A stretch of DNA of 64,000 nucleotides from Bailinhaonella thermotolerans (lineage in GTDB: Bacteria; Actinomycetota; Actinomycetes; Streptosporangiales; Streptosporangiaceae), in assembly GCF_003594875.1 (NCBI RefSeq), contig NZ_QZEY01000020.1, forward strand, positions 104,260 to 168,259. The letters run 5' to 3'. Shown piece by piece: positions 1-7,955 of this stretch. Both the position numbers and the translations under genes were made by a program. How positions within the stretch are numbered: position 1 is the first letter of the stretch; each line of letters begins with the position of its first letter. The notes under the pieces are model-generated. The model ran no database searches. It was not told the origin of the DNA and saw only the letters and a list, made by a program, of their open reading frames with translations.

Positions 1-1
1 G

Positions 2-718
2 GCGTACGGCGCGGCGCCCGTGGTGCTGCTGGACGCGGCGACGTTCCTGATCGCGGCCCTGGTGTACGCCTCGATCCGGGCCCCGGAACCGCCGCCTGCC
101 CCCCGGGAGCGCGGCGGGACCCGGGAGGGGCTGCGGTTCCTGTGGCGGCACCGGGAGCTGCGGCGGCTGGTTCTCGCGGGCGGCGGCGCGATGCTGCTGG
201 CCGGGGTGAACGGCGCGGTGATCTACGAGGTGGTGGACGCCGGGCTGGGCCTGGACCCGGAGTTCACCGGCGTCCTGTACGCCGCGCAGGGGGCCGGGTC
301 GATCGCGGCGGGCGTCGCCACGGGCCCGCTGCTGCGGCGGCTGCCCGCGCGGGTGGTCGCCGCGGCCGGGATCGCGCTGTTCGCGATCGGGGTCGTCACG
401 CGGGTGACGCCGTCGCCGGCGGTGGCGCTGGCCGCGAGCGTGGTCATCGGGCTGGGGCTGCCCGCCGTGCTCATCGCGGTCCTGACCGAGGTGCAGCGGG
501 AGACCCCCTCGGCCCTGCTGGGACGCGTGGCCGGGACGGCGAACACCGTGGTCTTCGTGCCGAACGCGGTGGCCCTGGCGGCGGGCGCCGGAGTCGTCGC
601 CGTCGCCGGGCACCGGCCGATCCTGATCACGCTGGGCGTGGCGGCGATCCCGCTCGCGGTGTTCTGCGCCCGCCGCGTCCCGGCCTTCGCGCCGTCCTCC
701 GTCCCGGGGGAGGCGTAG
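2..718 (+). CDS. MFS transporter, C-terminal part (5' end outside window)
   Basis: The open frame is already coding at the first bases of the window, so the true start lies to the left. About 238 residues remain. They contain a hydrophilic arm near residues 35-50 followed by five to six hydrophobic membrane segments separated by short basic loops such as LLRRLPARV. This is the second half of a 12-helix major facilitator of the MFS_3 drug or siderophore exporter type. The substrate cannot be read from this fragment. The gene ends 24 bp before the convergent Lrp gene, and a GCCGTACGGC palindrome sits in that gap at 725-734. Confidence 0.8.
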   Translation, partial: AYGAAPVVLLDAATFLIAALVYASIRAPEPPPAPRERGGTREGLRFLWRHRELRRLVLAGGGAMLLAGVNGAVIYEVVDAGLGLDPEFTGVLYAAQGAGSIAAGVATGPLLRRLPARVVAAAGIALFAIGVVTRVTPSPAVALAASVVIGLGLPAVLIAVLTEVQRETPSALLGRVAGTANTVVFVPNAVALAAGAGVVAVAGHRPILITLGVAAIPLAVFCARRVPAFAPSSVPGEA

Positions 719-742
719 GCGCCCGCCGTACGGCCCGGCCGT

Positions 743-1207
743 TCAGGGGAGGGGGATGTAGGCGCCGGTCTTGACGGCGTTGAAGACCGGGAGGGTGACG
801 TAGCGCTTGACGTTGGGGGCGTCCTTGAACAGCAGGTTGCCCAGCTCGTGGCAGTGGGCCAGGTCGCGGGCGACGAGCATGACGGCGTAGTCCCACTCCC
901 CGGCGACGGCGTAGCACTGCTGGACCTCGGGGACCCGGGCCAGGCGGGCGGCGAAGTCGGCGTGGTGGTCGCGGGACTCGCGTTCGAGGGTGACCATGAC
1001 CAGCGCGAGCGTGGTGCCCGGTATCGCGGCGGGGTCCAGGACGGCGACCTGACCGGCGATGACGCCCGAGGCGCGGTGGCGCGCGATGCGGCGCTGCACG
1101 GCGCTGGGGGACAGCCCCACCAGGTCGCCGATCTCGTGCAGCGGGCGGTCGGCGTCGCGCTGGAGCAGGTCGAGCAGGACGCGGTCGATGTCGTCGAACT
1201 GAGGCAC
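743..1207 (-). CDS. Lrp/AsnC family transcriptional regulator
   Basis: This 154-residue protein has the Lrp architecture: an N-terminal winged helix-turn-helix (FDDIDRVLLDLLQRDADRPL followed by LSPSAVQRRIARHRASGVI) and a C-terminal RAM ligand-binding domain with VQQCYAVAGEWDYAVMLV. Family members bind amino acids and control amino-acid metabolism genes. It is divergent from a PLP-dependent threonine-dehydratase-like enzyme, the usual target arrangement. The GTG start lies inside a 7-bp inverted repeat (1205-1223), and no Shine-Dalgarno sequence is visible upstream, so translation may be leaderless and autoregulated. Family assignment is firm; effector and regulon are inferred. Confidence 0.9.
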   Translation of the reverse strand: MPQFDDIDRVLLDLLQRDADRPLHEIGDLVGLSPSAVQRRIARHRASGVIAGQVAVLDPAAIPGTTLALVMVTLERESRDHHADFAARLARVPEVQQCYAVAGEWDYAVMLVARDLAHCHELGNLLFKDAPNVKRYVTLPVFNAVKTGAYIPLP

Positions 1208-1223
1208 GCAAGATTATTGCGTG
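1205..1223. promoter_or_regulatory. Inverted repeat between Lrp gene and PLP enzyme (probable operator)
   Basis: CACGCAA-GATTA-TTGCGTG forms perfect 7-bp arms around an AT-rich 5-bp spacer. It covers the GTG start of the Lrp gene and lies about 55 bp upstream of the divergent enzyme gene. Lrp/AsnC proteins usually bind such imperfect palindromes with AT-rich centres. That it is the binding site is inference. Confidence 0.55.
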
Positions 1224-1277
1224 GCGGCGCGAGAACTTACAATCGCCGCCACCGCCTCCGTCGCTACCGTCACCGTC

Positions 1278-2195
1278 ATGGATCTGGACCTGAAGCGCAT
1301 CGACGAGGCCTCCCGCACGATCGACCCGGTGTTCCTGCACACCCCGCAGTACGAGGACGACGGCCTGAACGCCGCCCTCGGCCGGCGGGTGCTGGTCAAG
1401 GTGGAGACGCTCAACCCCATCCGCAGTTTCAAGGGCCGCGGGGCCGACTGGTACCTGCGCGGCTTCCCGCCGGGCAAGACCCTGGTGTGCGCCTCCAGCG
1501 GCAACTTCGGCCAGGCCATGGCGTACGGCGGGCGGGCGCGCGGGGTGCCGGTCGAGGTGTTCGCGCCGGGTGACCTGAACCCGACGAAGAAGGCCCGCAT
1601 GGAGACCTTCGGCGCCCAGGTGATCATGGTGGAGGGCGACGGAGCGGCGGCCAAGGAGGCCGCCGCCGCCCGCGCCGCCGCCGACCCCGGGCGGGTCTTC
1701 GTGGAGGACGGCCGGGAGGCGGCGATCGCCGAGGGCGCGGGCACGATCGGGGTGGAGCTGATGGCCGCCGGGCCGTTCGACACGCTGGTGCTGCCCGTCG
1801 GCGACGGCGCCCTGATCAGCGGCGTGGCCCGCTGGGTGAAGGCGCACGCGCCCGCCGTACGCGTGATCGGGGTCTGCGCCGAGAAGGCCACCGCCATGTT
1901 CCAGAGCTGGCGCGCGGGCGAGCCCCGCCCGACCGAGCGCGCGGAGACGATCGCCGACGGCATCTCGATCAGCCGCCCGATCGCCGACTCGGTCGCCCGT
2001 ATGCGCGAGCTGGTCGACGACATCGTCCTGGTCCCCGACGAGGCGATGCTCGCCATGATGGACCGGGTGGCGCGTCTCCTCGGCGTCCTCCCCGAGCCGG
2101 CCGGCGTGGCGGGCCTGACCGCGCTGTCCCTCCACGACCTCCCCGGCGAGCGCGCCGCGACCGTCATCACCGGCGCCAATCCCCGCCCCGCCTGA
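1278..2195 (+). CDS. PLP-dependent threonine/serine dehydratase-like enzyme
   Basis: A 305-residue fold-type II PLP enzyme. The motif NPIRSFKGRGA (residues 42-52) supplies the PLP-binding lysine, ASSGNFGQA is the substrate/phosphate-binding asparagine loop, and PVGDGALISG is the glycine-rich loop holding the PLP phosphate. Relatives deaminate threonine or serine to 2-oxoacids, or racemise amino acids. There is no C-terminal ACT domain, so allosteric control by isoleucine is unlikely. The ATG at 1278 was preferred because upstream residues are non-conserved and run into the divergent promoter. The divergent Lrp gene at 743-1207 is the likely regulator. Exact substrate is undetermined. Confidence 0.85.
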   Translation: MDLDLKRIDEASRTIDPVFLHTPQYEDDGLNAALGRRVLVKVETLNPIRSFKGRGADWYLRGFPPGKTLVCASSGNFGQAMAYGGRARGVPVEVFAPGDLNPTKKARMETFGAQVIMVEGDGAAAKEAAAARAAADPGRVFVEDGREAAIAEGAGTIGVELMAAGPFDTLVLPVGDGALISGVARWVKAHAPAVRVIGVCAEKATAMFQSWRAGEPRPTERAETIADGISISRPIADSVARMRELVDDIVLVPDEAMLAMMDRVARLLGVLPEPAGVAGLTALSLHDLPGERAATVITGANPRPA

Positions 2196-2247
2196 GGCCG
2201 TCGGCGCTGTCGGCACGGACGGTGCGGGACGGGGCGGGAGGGCGCGG

Positions 2248-2925
2248 TCAGCGCGGGACGGCGCGGAACCAGAGGCGGTCGCCGGTGAGGAAGCGGTCGA
2301 GGGCCAGGCCGGCCGCGGCCAGCTCCGCCGCCAGGTCCGCGTCGGTCAGGCGGCGGGAGACGAAGGACTGTTCCCAGGTGTGCTCGGGGGTCTCGTAGCG
2401 CATGGTCGCGGCGGCCAGATCGGGGGCCGGGCGCTCGACCCGGGTCATCGAGATGGCCACGCCCGCGGGGGTGGTGCGGACCGGGCCGACGCGCCAGGCG
2501 TCGATCGCGGCGGCGGGCTGCCACTGGACGATGACCGACCCGCCGGGGGCCACGTGCCGCGCGCAGGCGCCGAGGAAGGCGTGGCGGAGGTCATCGTCGG
2601 GCGTGTTGAGCAGGAACGAGCACAGCAGCACGCCGTCGAACCGGCGCCCGCCCAGGTCGAGGTCCTGGATGCGGGCGCGGACCGGCTCGGCGGGGGACGG
2701 GACGGCGGCGAGCATGTCGGCCGACTCGTCCACGGCGACCACCGGGTGGCCCATCTCCAGCAGGGCCCGGGTCACCCGGCCCGTGCCGCAGCCGAGCTCC
2801 AGGAGGGACCCGCCGCGCGGGACGACCGAGCCGATGACGCGCGGCTCGTCGTCGGCGGTGAGCCGGCGGTAGAAGTCCACGGGGGAACCGTCGGGCGCGA
2901 TGGCGCCGGGGCCGATGCCGCTCAT
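2248..2925 (-). CDS. SAM-dependent class I methyltransferase
   Basis: A 225-residue Rossmann methyltransferase. Motif I is LLELGCGTGRVTRALLEMG (about residues 41-59), the acidic end of strand 2 is VVAVDESADML, and a post-I acidic loop is ARIQDLDLGGRRFDGVLL. It carries a C-terminal substrate-binding half with WQPAAAIDAW and the YETPEHTWEQ strand, as in methyltransf_25 type enzymes acting on small molecules. The substrate is unknown. It ends near the convergent PLP enzyme and begins 10 bp downstream of the YdbT-like gene on the same strand, so it is probably transcribed with the PH-domain pair. Confidence 0.88.
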   Translation of the reverse strand: MSGIGPGAIAPDGSPVDFYRRLTADDEPRVIGSVVPRGGSLLELGCGTGRVTRALLEMGHPVVAVDESADMLAAVPSPAEPVRARIQDLDLGGRRFDGVLLCSFLLNTPDDDLRHAFLGACARHVAPGGSVIVQWQPAAAIDAWRVGPVRTTPAGVAISMTRVERPAPDLAAATMRYETPEHTWEQSFVSRRLTDADLAAELAAAGLALDRFLTGDRLWFRAVPR

Positions 2926-2934
2926 GTCCCAGGT

Positions 2935-4644
2935 CTACCCCTCGTGGCCCGGCTCGGACAAGATCCGCTCCCCGGGCGCGGGGGAGATCCGGAAGGGCGT
3001 GAAGGCGCCGGGAGCGGTGCCCGGGGCGGCCTCGTCGGCGAGGGCGAGCGCGCGCGCCGGGGCGATGTCGCGGACGCGGTAGACGCCCGACCCCGCCGCG
3101 GTGGCGGCCGAGAGCGTGGCCAGGCCGGCGCGGCGCTGGAACGGGGACCTGGTGATGGTCCACCCGATCACGGCGGCGCGGTCCAGCGCGACGGTGCGGC
3201 GGCGGAACGTCCCGCATCGGATCACCAGGAACCGCGGCGTGACCGTGTGCCCGAGCGCCCGGTGGGCGTCGAACGCGAACGCCAGGGCCGCCGCCGCGAA
3301 CACGCCCGGCGCGGCCCAGGCCCAGCCGGGCCACCAGGTGAACAGCGCCTGCGCCGCCCCGAACGGCACCACGAACACCGCCGTCGCCACCGCCGCCCGC
3401 ACGACGCGCCGCCGCAGCGCCGCCCGGGGGTGGGCGCGCAGCCGCAGCTCCTCCAGCCGCGGCGTCTCCGCCGGAGCGGGCGCGCCCGCCGTACGGCTCT
3501 CGCCGCCGGGCGCGGGAGCCGTACGGCCGTCGCGGGCGGGGACGTGGGCGAGCACGTCGGCGAGGACGCGCAGGGCCTCAGCGCGGGGGGACGGGGGGAG
3601 GAGGGTGCGGGACTCGTGCGCGTCCTCGCTCTTGCCGGGCAGGCCGGTGGCCACGGCGGTGACGCGGGCTCCCCGGCCCCAGCGCAGGAGGAGGGGTTCG
3701 GACAGCTCGGCGCCGCGCAGGCGGTGGGCGGACAGGGTGAGGGAGCGGGTGGTGAGCAGGCCGCGCCGGACCAGGTACGACCCGCTCGGCTCGCGGACCA
3801 GCCGGTATCCCCACCACGCCTCCGCGTACAGCAGCACCGAGCCGAGCTCGCCGATGAGCAGGATGACGGCCACGGCGATGGCCGCGCCGAGCAGGGGCGA
3901 GGCGGCGAGCGCGGACCACAGCGCGGTGAGCGCGGACACCTCGGCGGGGTTGACGCCGATGACGTCCAGGAGGCGGAAGAACGCCCCGAAGGGGACGAGG
4001 CCGATCAGCACCGACCAGCCGCTCAGCAGCGCGTACCGCAGCCAGCCGGGAGAGAAGCGGGCGACGTGTCCGGATTCGTCGGAGGTCGCGGCTCCCGCCA
4101 GCAGCTCGGCGCGGAGCGCGGCGGCGCGGGCGGCGGGGAGCGCGTTGAGCGTGAGCCGGTCGGCGCCGCGGTCCTGCCCGGTGCCGACGCGCACCGCGGC
4201 CAGCCCCAGGACGCGGTGGAACACGCTGGCGGTCAGGTCCACGCTGCGCACCCGGTCGCGCGGCACGACCGTGCGGGTCCGGTGCGCCAGCCCGGTGCGC
4301 AGCTCCAGCCGGTCGCGGGTGATCCGGTAGCGCGTGGTGGCCCAGCGCGCCACCTCGCCCAGCGTGAGCAGCACGAACACGGCGGCGGTGATCCCCAGGG
4401 CGATCAGCGCGCCGGTTTCCGGCCGCCCGCCCGTGACGATCATCGCCACGGCGGTGGAGGCCAGCGGCGGGAGGAGCCAGCGCAGGCCGAGCAGCGGCGT
4501 CCGGGGATCGAGCCGCTCGCCCGCCCCGGGCGCGTCCCGGCCGGTCACGGTCGCGTCCCGATCGCCGGTCACGGACGGGTCCCGATCGCCGGTCACGGAC
4601 GGGTCCCGATCGCCGGTCACGGACGGGTCCCGATGGCCGGTCAC
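2935..4644 (-). CDS. PH domain-containing membrane protein (YdbT-like)
   Basis: A 569-residue protein with paired hydrophobic segments followed by soluble beta-rich bPH2 (bacterial pleckstrin homology) domains. The pattern occurs about three times, with conserved strands such as YRITRDRLELRTGLAHRT, RLVREPSGSYLVRRGLL and RFLVIRCGTFRRRTVALDRA. Family members are membrane-associated proteins of unclear function, encoded next to a smaller YdbS partner, as here. The GTG start at 4644 overlaps the ydbS stop in a GTGA, which fixes the reading frame. The extreme N-terminus is built from four 8-residue repeats (VTGDRDPS type) encoded by a 24-bp tandem repeat. Confidence 0.82.
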   Translation of the reverse strand: MTGHRDPSVTGDRDPSVTGDRDPSVTGDRDATVTGRDAPGAGERLDPRTPLLGLRWLLPPLASTAVAMIVTGGRPETGALIALGITAAVFVLLTLGEVARWATTRYRITRDRLELRTGLAHRTRTVVPRDRVRSVDLTASVFHRVLGLAAVRVGTGQDRGADRLTLNALPAARAAALRAELLAGAATSDESGHVARFSPGWLRYALLSGWSVLIGLVPFGAFFRLLDVIGVNPAEVSALTALWSALAASPLLGAAIAVAVILLIGELGSVLLYAEAWWGYRLVREPSGSYLVRRGLLTTRSLTLSAHRLRGAELSEPLLLRWGRGARVTAVATGLPGKSEDAHESRTLLPPSPRAEALRVLADVLAHVPARDGRTAPAPGGESRTAGAPAPAETPRLEELRLRAHPRAALRRRVVRAAVATAVFVVPFGAAQALFTWWPGWAWAAPGVFAAAALAFAFDAHRALGHTVTPRFLVIRCGTFRRRTVALDRAAVIGWTITRSPFQRRAGLATLSAATAAGSGVYRVRDIAPARALALADEAAPGTAPGAFTPFRISPAPGERILSEPGHEG

Positions 4645-4645
4645 G
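4541..4645. repeat. 24-bp tandem repeat in the 5' end of the YdbT-like gene
   Basis: Units start at 4541, 4565, 4589 and 4613, with a partial fifth unit at 4637. Each reads ccggtcacgg plus 14 more bases, and the middle copies are identical or nearly so. The 24-bp length preserves frame (8 residues), so copy-number change would lengthen or shorten the N-terminal extension without breaking the gene. The array reaches the GTGA junction with the upstream gene. Confidence 0.9.
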
Positions 4646-5135
4646 TCGCGTCCCCGGGGTGGGCGTGGGCGATCTCGGTGAGCTGTTCGGCCAGGTCGGC
4701 GCCGAGCCGGTGGTCCAGGCCCTGCACGCGTACGGCTCCCGCCGAGGAGGCCGTGGTGACGACCAGCCCGGACAGGCCGAAGGCGCGCTGGAGCGGGCCG
4801 CGCACGGTGTCCACGGTCTGCACGCGCGACATCGGCACCACCCGCCAGCGCTGCCAGATCCACCCGGCGGAGGTGTAGACGGCGTCGTCGGTGACCTCCC
4901 AGCGGTGCACCCGGTACCGGGCGCGCGGCATGAACGCCACGTACAGCGCCGAGGGGATCGCGACGACGGCGAGCGCGGCCAGCAGCCACGGGCGGGCCGG
5001 GGCGAAGATCAGGGCCCCGGCCGCCAGGAGGAGCACCGGCGGGACCGTCCAGACCAGGGCCTGCGCGGTCCACCAGCGCACGGCGCGCGGATCGACCGGA
5101 TGCCGGGGAGGACGCAAGGAGTCGAGGTTCTGCAC
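4641..5135 (-). CDS. PH domain-containing protein (YdbS-like)
   Basis: A 164-residue protein with two N-terminal transmembrane segments (about residues 27-46 and 50-68) followed by one bPH2 domain: YRVHRWEVTDDAVYTSAGWI, then RWRVVPMSRVQTVDTVRGPLQ and GLSGLVVTTASSAGAVRVQGL. The order and motifs match the small partner of YdbS/YdbT pairs. It overlaps the downstream YdbT-like gene by 4 bp, implying translational coupling and stoichiometric production. Function in the family is not established; a membrane complex is the usual inference. Confidence 0.88.
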   Translation of the reverse strand: MQNLDSLRPPRHPVDPRAVRWWTAQALVWTVPPVLLLAAGALIFAPARPWLLAALAVVAIPSALYVAFMPRARYRVHRWEVTDDAVYTSAGWIWQRWRVVPMSRVQTVDTVRGPLQRAFGLSGLVVTTASSAGAVRVQGLDHRLGADLAEQLTEIAHAHPGDAT

Positions 5136-5180
5136 ATACGCCAGCCTGCCCCGGCCCGCCCGGTCATCGCGTCGGCCGCC

Positions 5181-5209
5181 GGTCTACCCCCGGTTCGACC
5201 TAGGTCTAC
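5181..5209. promoter_or_regulatory. Direct repeat upstream of the sensor kinase gene
   Basis: GGTCTAC occurs at 5181-5187 and again at 5203-5209, 22 bp apart (two helical turns), in the 133-bp space between the divergent ydbS-like gene and the kinase gene. A response-regulator or activator site is possible; this is inference only. Confidence 0.25.
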
Positions 5210-5268
5210 GGCGCGGTCGACTTCGGTCGGTACCGGCCTTCCGAAAAGTGCGCGTAACCTCCGATCTC

Positions 5269-6483
5269 ATGAGCGGCGCCCCCGAACTGCCCTGGCTGCT
5301 GCCGGCGATCCTGCTGTCCGACCCGGATCCGGACTCCGGCGGCCCGGCGCGGCCCCGGCGGACCGTGGGGGACCGGATCGTGGACGGCCTCGTGCTCGGC
5401 GCCGCGGCGCTGATGGCGGTGTTCCTGGCGTGGGTGCAGCTCTCCGCCGCCGGGCCCACGCCGGAGGTGGTCGTGGACGTGATCGGCGGGGCGTTCGCCT
5501 GCGCCGCGCTGACGGTCCGGCGGCGGTGGCCCGTCGCGGTGGCGCTCGCGCTGGCGCCGGTCTCGCTGGTCTCGATCTCCTGCAGCGGCGCGGTGGGGTC
5601 CGCCCTGGTCACCGTGGCCGTGCACCGGCGGCTCCCGGTCGCGGCCGGGGTGAGCGTGCTCCACCTGGCGACCGGCCTGGGATTCGCCCTCTACCGCCCG
5701 AACCCGGACATGCCGTTCTGGGGCACGGCGATCGTGACCGTGCTGCTGTACACCGCGCTGCTGATCTGGGGGCTGTTCATCCGGGCCCGGCGGCACCTGG
5801 TGCTGTCCCTGCGCGAGCGCGCCGCCCGGGCCGAGTCCGAGCAGCGGCTGCGGGTGGCCCAGGCGCGCCAGCTCGAGCGCGCCCGCATCGCGCGCGAGAT
5901 GCACGACGTGCTCGCCCACCGGATCTCGCTGCTGAGCGTGCACGCCGGGGCCCTGGAGTACAACCCCGACGCCCCGCCCGCCGAGATCGCCCGCGCGGCC
6001 GGGGTGATCCGCGACAGCGCGCACCAGGCGCTCCAGGACCTGCGCGAGGTCATCGGCGTGCTGCGCGACGAGGCCGGGCCCGACCCCGACCGTCCCCAGC
6101 CGACCGTCGCCGACCTGCCCGCCCTGGTCGAGGAGTCCCGCCAGGCCGGGACCCGCGTCCGCCTCGACTGCCGGGCCGGGCCCGACGTCCCGCCCGGCAT
6201 CGGCCGTACGGCGTATCGCGTGGTGCAGGAGGGGCTGACCAACGCCCGCAAGCACGCGCCGGGGTTCGCGGTGAACGTGCGGGTGGACGGCGGGCGGGGA
6301 GCCGGTCTGACGGTGGAGGTGCGCAACGGCGTGCCCTCGGGCGGCGGGCGGGCGGAGATCCCCGGGGCCGGGCTCGGGCTGGTCGGCCTGGTCGAACGCG
6401 TCCACCTGGCGGGCGGGACGCTGGAGCACGGGCGGACGGGAGGGGAGTTCGCCCTGCGCGCCTGGCTACCATGGCCGGGATGA
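5269..6483 (+). CDS. Two-component sensor histidine kinase (NarX/DesK type)
   Basis: A 404-residue kinase with four to five N-terminal transmembrane segments (residues 37-170), a short coiled-coil linker, a HisKA_3 dimerisation domain with phospho-acceptor H212 in REMHDVLAHR, and a C-terminal HATPase_c domain. The N-box is VVQEGLTNARKHAP and the G-box is GAGLGLVGLVERV. It should autophosphorylate and pass phosphate to the response regulator encoded immediately downstream, with which it overlaps by ATGA. There is no large extracytoplasmic domain, so it probably senses a membrane-associated signal. The ATG at 5269 was chosen because sequence before it lies in the divergent promoter region. Confidence 0.92.
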   Translation: MSGAPELPWLLPAILLSDPDPDSGGPARPRRTVGDRIVDGLVLGAAALMAVFLAWVQLSAAGPTPEVVVDVIGGAFACAALTVRRRWPVAVALALAPVSLVSISCSGAVGSALVTVAVHRRLPVAAGVSVLHLATGLGFALYRPNPDMPFWGTAIVTVLLYTALLIWGLFIRARRHLVLSLRERAARAESEQRLRVAQARQLERARIAREMHDVLAHRISLLSVHAGALEYNPDAPPAEIARAAGVIRDSAHQALQDLREVIGVLRDEAGPDPDRPQPTVADLPALVEESRQAGTRVRLDCRAGPDVPPGIGRTAYRVVQEGLTNARKHAPGFAVNVRVDGGRGAGLTVEVRNGVPSGGGRAEIPGAGLGLVGLVERVHLAGGTLEHGRTGGEFALRAWLPWPG

Positions 6484-7178
6484 GCGCCGAAGATCCCCCC
6501 GCACCGACCCCAGGACCCGAGCGCGTGATCCGGGTGCTGATGGTGGACGACGACGCGCTGGTGCGGGCCGGGTTGTCGATGATGCTGGCCGGGGCGCCCG
6601 ACGTGCGCGTGGTCGGGGAGGCCGCCGACGGCGCGGAGGTCCCGGCGGCCGTGGACGCGCACCGGCCGGACGTGGTCCTGATGGACATCCGGATGCCCCG
6701 GGTGGACGGGCTCGCGGCCACCGAGCGGCTGCGCGCGCGCCAGGACGCGCCCGAGGTCATCGTGCTGACCACCTTCGACGCCGACGAGCACGTGCTGCGG
6801 GCCCTGCGGGCGGGCGCGGCGGGCTTCCTGCTCAAGGACACGCCCCCGGCCGAGATCGTGCGCGCGATCCGCCTGGTCGCGGCGGGGGAGGCGATGCTGT
6901 CGCCGGGGGTCACCCGCCGCCTGATCAGCCACATCGGGGCCGGCGGCGCCGATGACCGCCGCGAGCGGGCCCGCGCCCGGCTGGCCCCGCTGGCCGACCG
7001 CGAGCGCGAGGTGGCCGTCGCCCTGGCCCGGGGCCACTCCAACGCCGAGATCGCCCGCGACCTCCACATGAGCGTGGCCACCGTCAAGGCGCACGTCTCC
7101 CGCCTGCTGGTCAAGCTGGACCTCAACAACCGCGTCCAGATCGCCCTCCTGGCCCACGACGCCGGTCTCACGGACTGA
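6480..7178 (+). CDS. NarL/LuxR-type response regulator
   Basis: A 232-residue two-domain regulator. The receiver domain has acidic triad D23-D25, phospho-acceptor D69 in VVLMDIRMP, switch threonine in VLTTFD and K119 in GFLLKD. The LuxR-type HTH near residues 160-225 includes LADREREVAVALARGHSNAEI and VATVKAHVSRLLVKLDL. It is the cognate partner of the preceding kinase, coupled through an ATGA overlap. An ATG at 6471 in the same frame would add three residues. Target genes are unknown; the kinase promoter region is one candidate. Confidence 0.93.
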   Translation: MSAEDPPAPTPGPERVIRVLMVDDDALVRAGLSMMLAGAPDVRVVGEAADGAEVPAAVDAHRPDVVLMDIRMPRVDGLAATERLRARQDAPEVIVLTTFDADEHVLRALRAGAAGFLLKDTPPAEIVRAIRLVAAGEAMLSPGVTRRLISHIGAGGADDRRERARARLAPLADREREVAVALARGHSNAEIARDLHMSVATVKAHVSRLLVKLDLNNRVQIALLAHDAGLTD

Positions 7179-7229
7179 CCGCCGTCGGCCCAGGCCGTAC
7201 CACCGGGCGGGCCGTACGGCCGGGGGCGG

Positions 7230-7799
7230 TCAGCCGGTGCGGGTGGCGGAGAGGTGGGCGAGCAGCAGGTGCAGCGGGCGGGGCACCTGGTCCGGGCCGA
7301 GGGCCTGGGCGAAGAGGCGGGAGTAGCGGAGCTTGCGGCCGCCGATCGATCCCATGAACCGGCGGAGCTGGGCGTGGACAGGTCTGCCGCGCCAGGCGGG
7401 CTGCTTCTGGAGCGTGCGGAACGCCCCGAGCTCGCCCGCGGCGTCGAGGACGTGCTCGACCGCGTCGGTGCCGAGGGCGCGGATCAGTTCGTCCTCCAGG
7501 TCGGCGACGCAGACGAAGAAGCCGAGCGCCTCCAGGTCGCCCCGGGTGAGCCCGGACCCGAGCCCGACGCGCTCCAGCCCCCGCGCGAAGTGGGCCTCCT
7601 CCCTGGCGTCGCACAGCCCGGCCAGCCGGACGCCGAGCCCGTGCGGGCCGTACTCGTCGAGGTGGGCCCCGATGTTCGTGGCCCCGCCCATCGCCACGAT
7701 GGACACCCCTTCGGCCGCCAGGTCCCGGCCCTGCCGCTCGGCCAGCGCCAGAATCGCCGCCTCGTCGCTGGCCCCCTCGACCAGGACCACGGTTCGCAT
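7230..7799 (-). CDS. Stand-alone TOPRIM-domain protein (OLD-nuclease-like)
   Basis: A 189-residue protein that begins with a TOPRIM fold: LVEGASDEAAI gives the catalytic glutamate E8 plus D12, VAMGGATNI forms the next strand, and GLCDAREEAHF (D64, E67, E68) sits where TOPRIM proteins carry their DxD motif. Such domains occur at the C-terminus of OLD-family ATP-dependent endonucleases and in RecR, DnaG and topoisomerases. No ATPase motifs are present here, and no partner ATPase is adjacent. The second acidic motif has one Asp followed by Arg rather than a clean DxD. Nuclease activity is therefore uncertain. ATG at 7799. Confidence 0.7.
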   Translation of the reverse strand: MRTVVLVEGASDEAAILALAERQGRDLAAEGVSIVAMGGATNIGAHLDEYGPHGLGVRLAGLCDAREEAHFARGLERVGLGSGLTRGDLEALGFFVCVADLEDELIRALGTDAVEHVLDAAGELGAFRTLQKQPAWRGRPVHAQLRRFMGSIGGRKLRYSRLFAQALGPDQVPRPLHLLLAHLSATRTG

Positions 7800-7955
7800 G
7801 TCGATCACGCCCCCAGCCTCGCACCGAACCCCGAAAGATTCGCCCCATTTTCGCCCCCGGCGGGAGCTCTGTCCGGCGGCCTGCCGCCGAGTGTGAGGCC
7901 ACCGGTGTGAGGGGTGCTCGGGTTTGGGGTGGTGGTGGAGGGGAAACGGCGGGGG

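Noticed and set aside
627..2216. Very long minus-strand open frame over the PLP-enzyme gene, and similar 300-900 codon frames opposite or beside many genes
   Set aside because: In DNA of this GC content stop codons are rare in all frames. These frames have Arg/Pro/Ala/Gly-biased composition, no recognisable domains, and run antisense or out of frame to genes with clear families.
4565..4636. CRISPR-like reading of the 24-bp repeats
   Set aside because: The units are directly adjacent with no spacers and lie in frame within a coding sequence.
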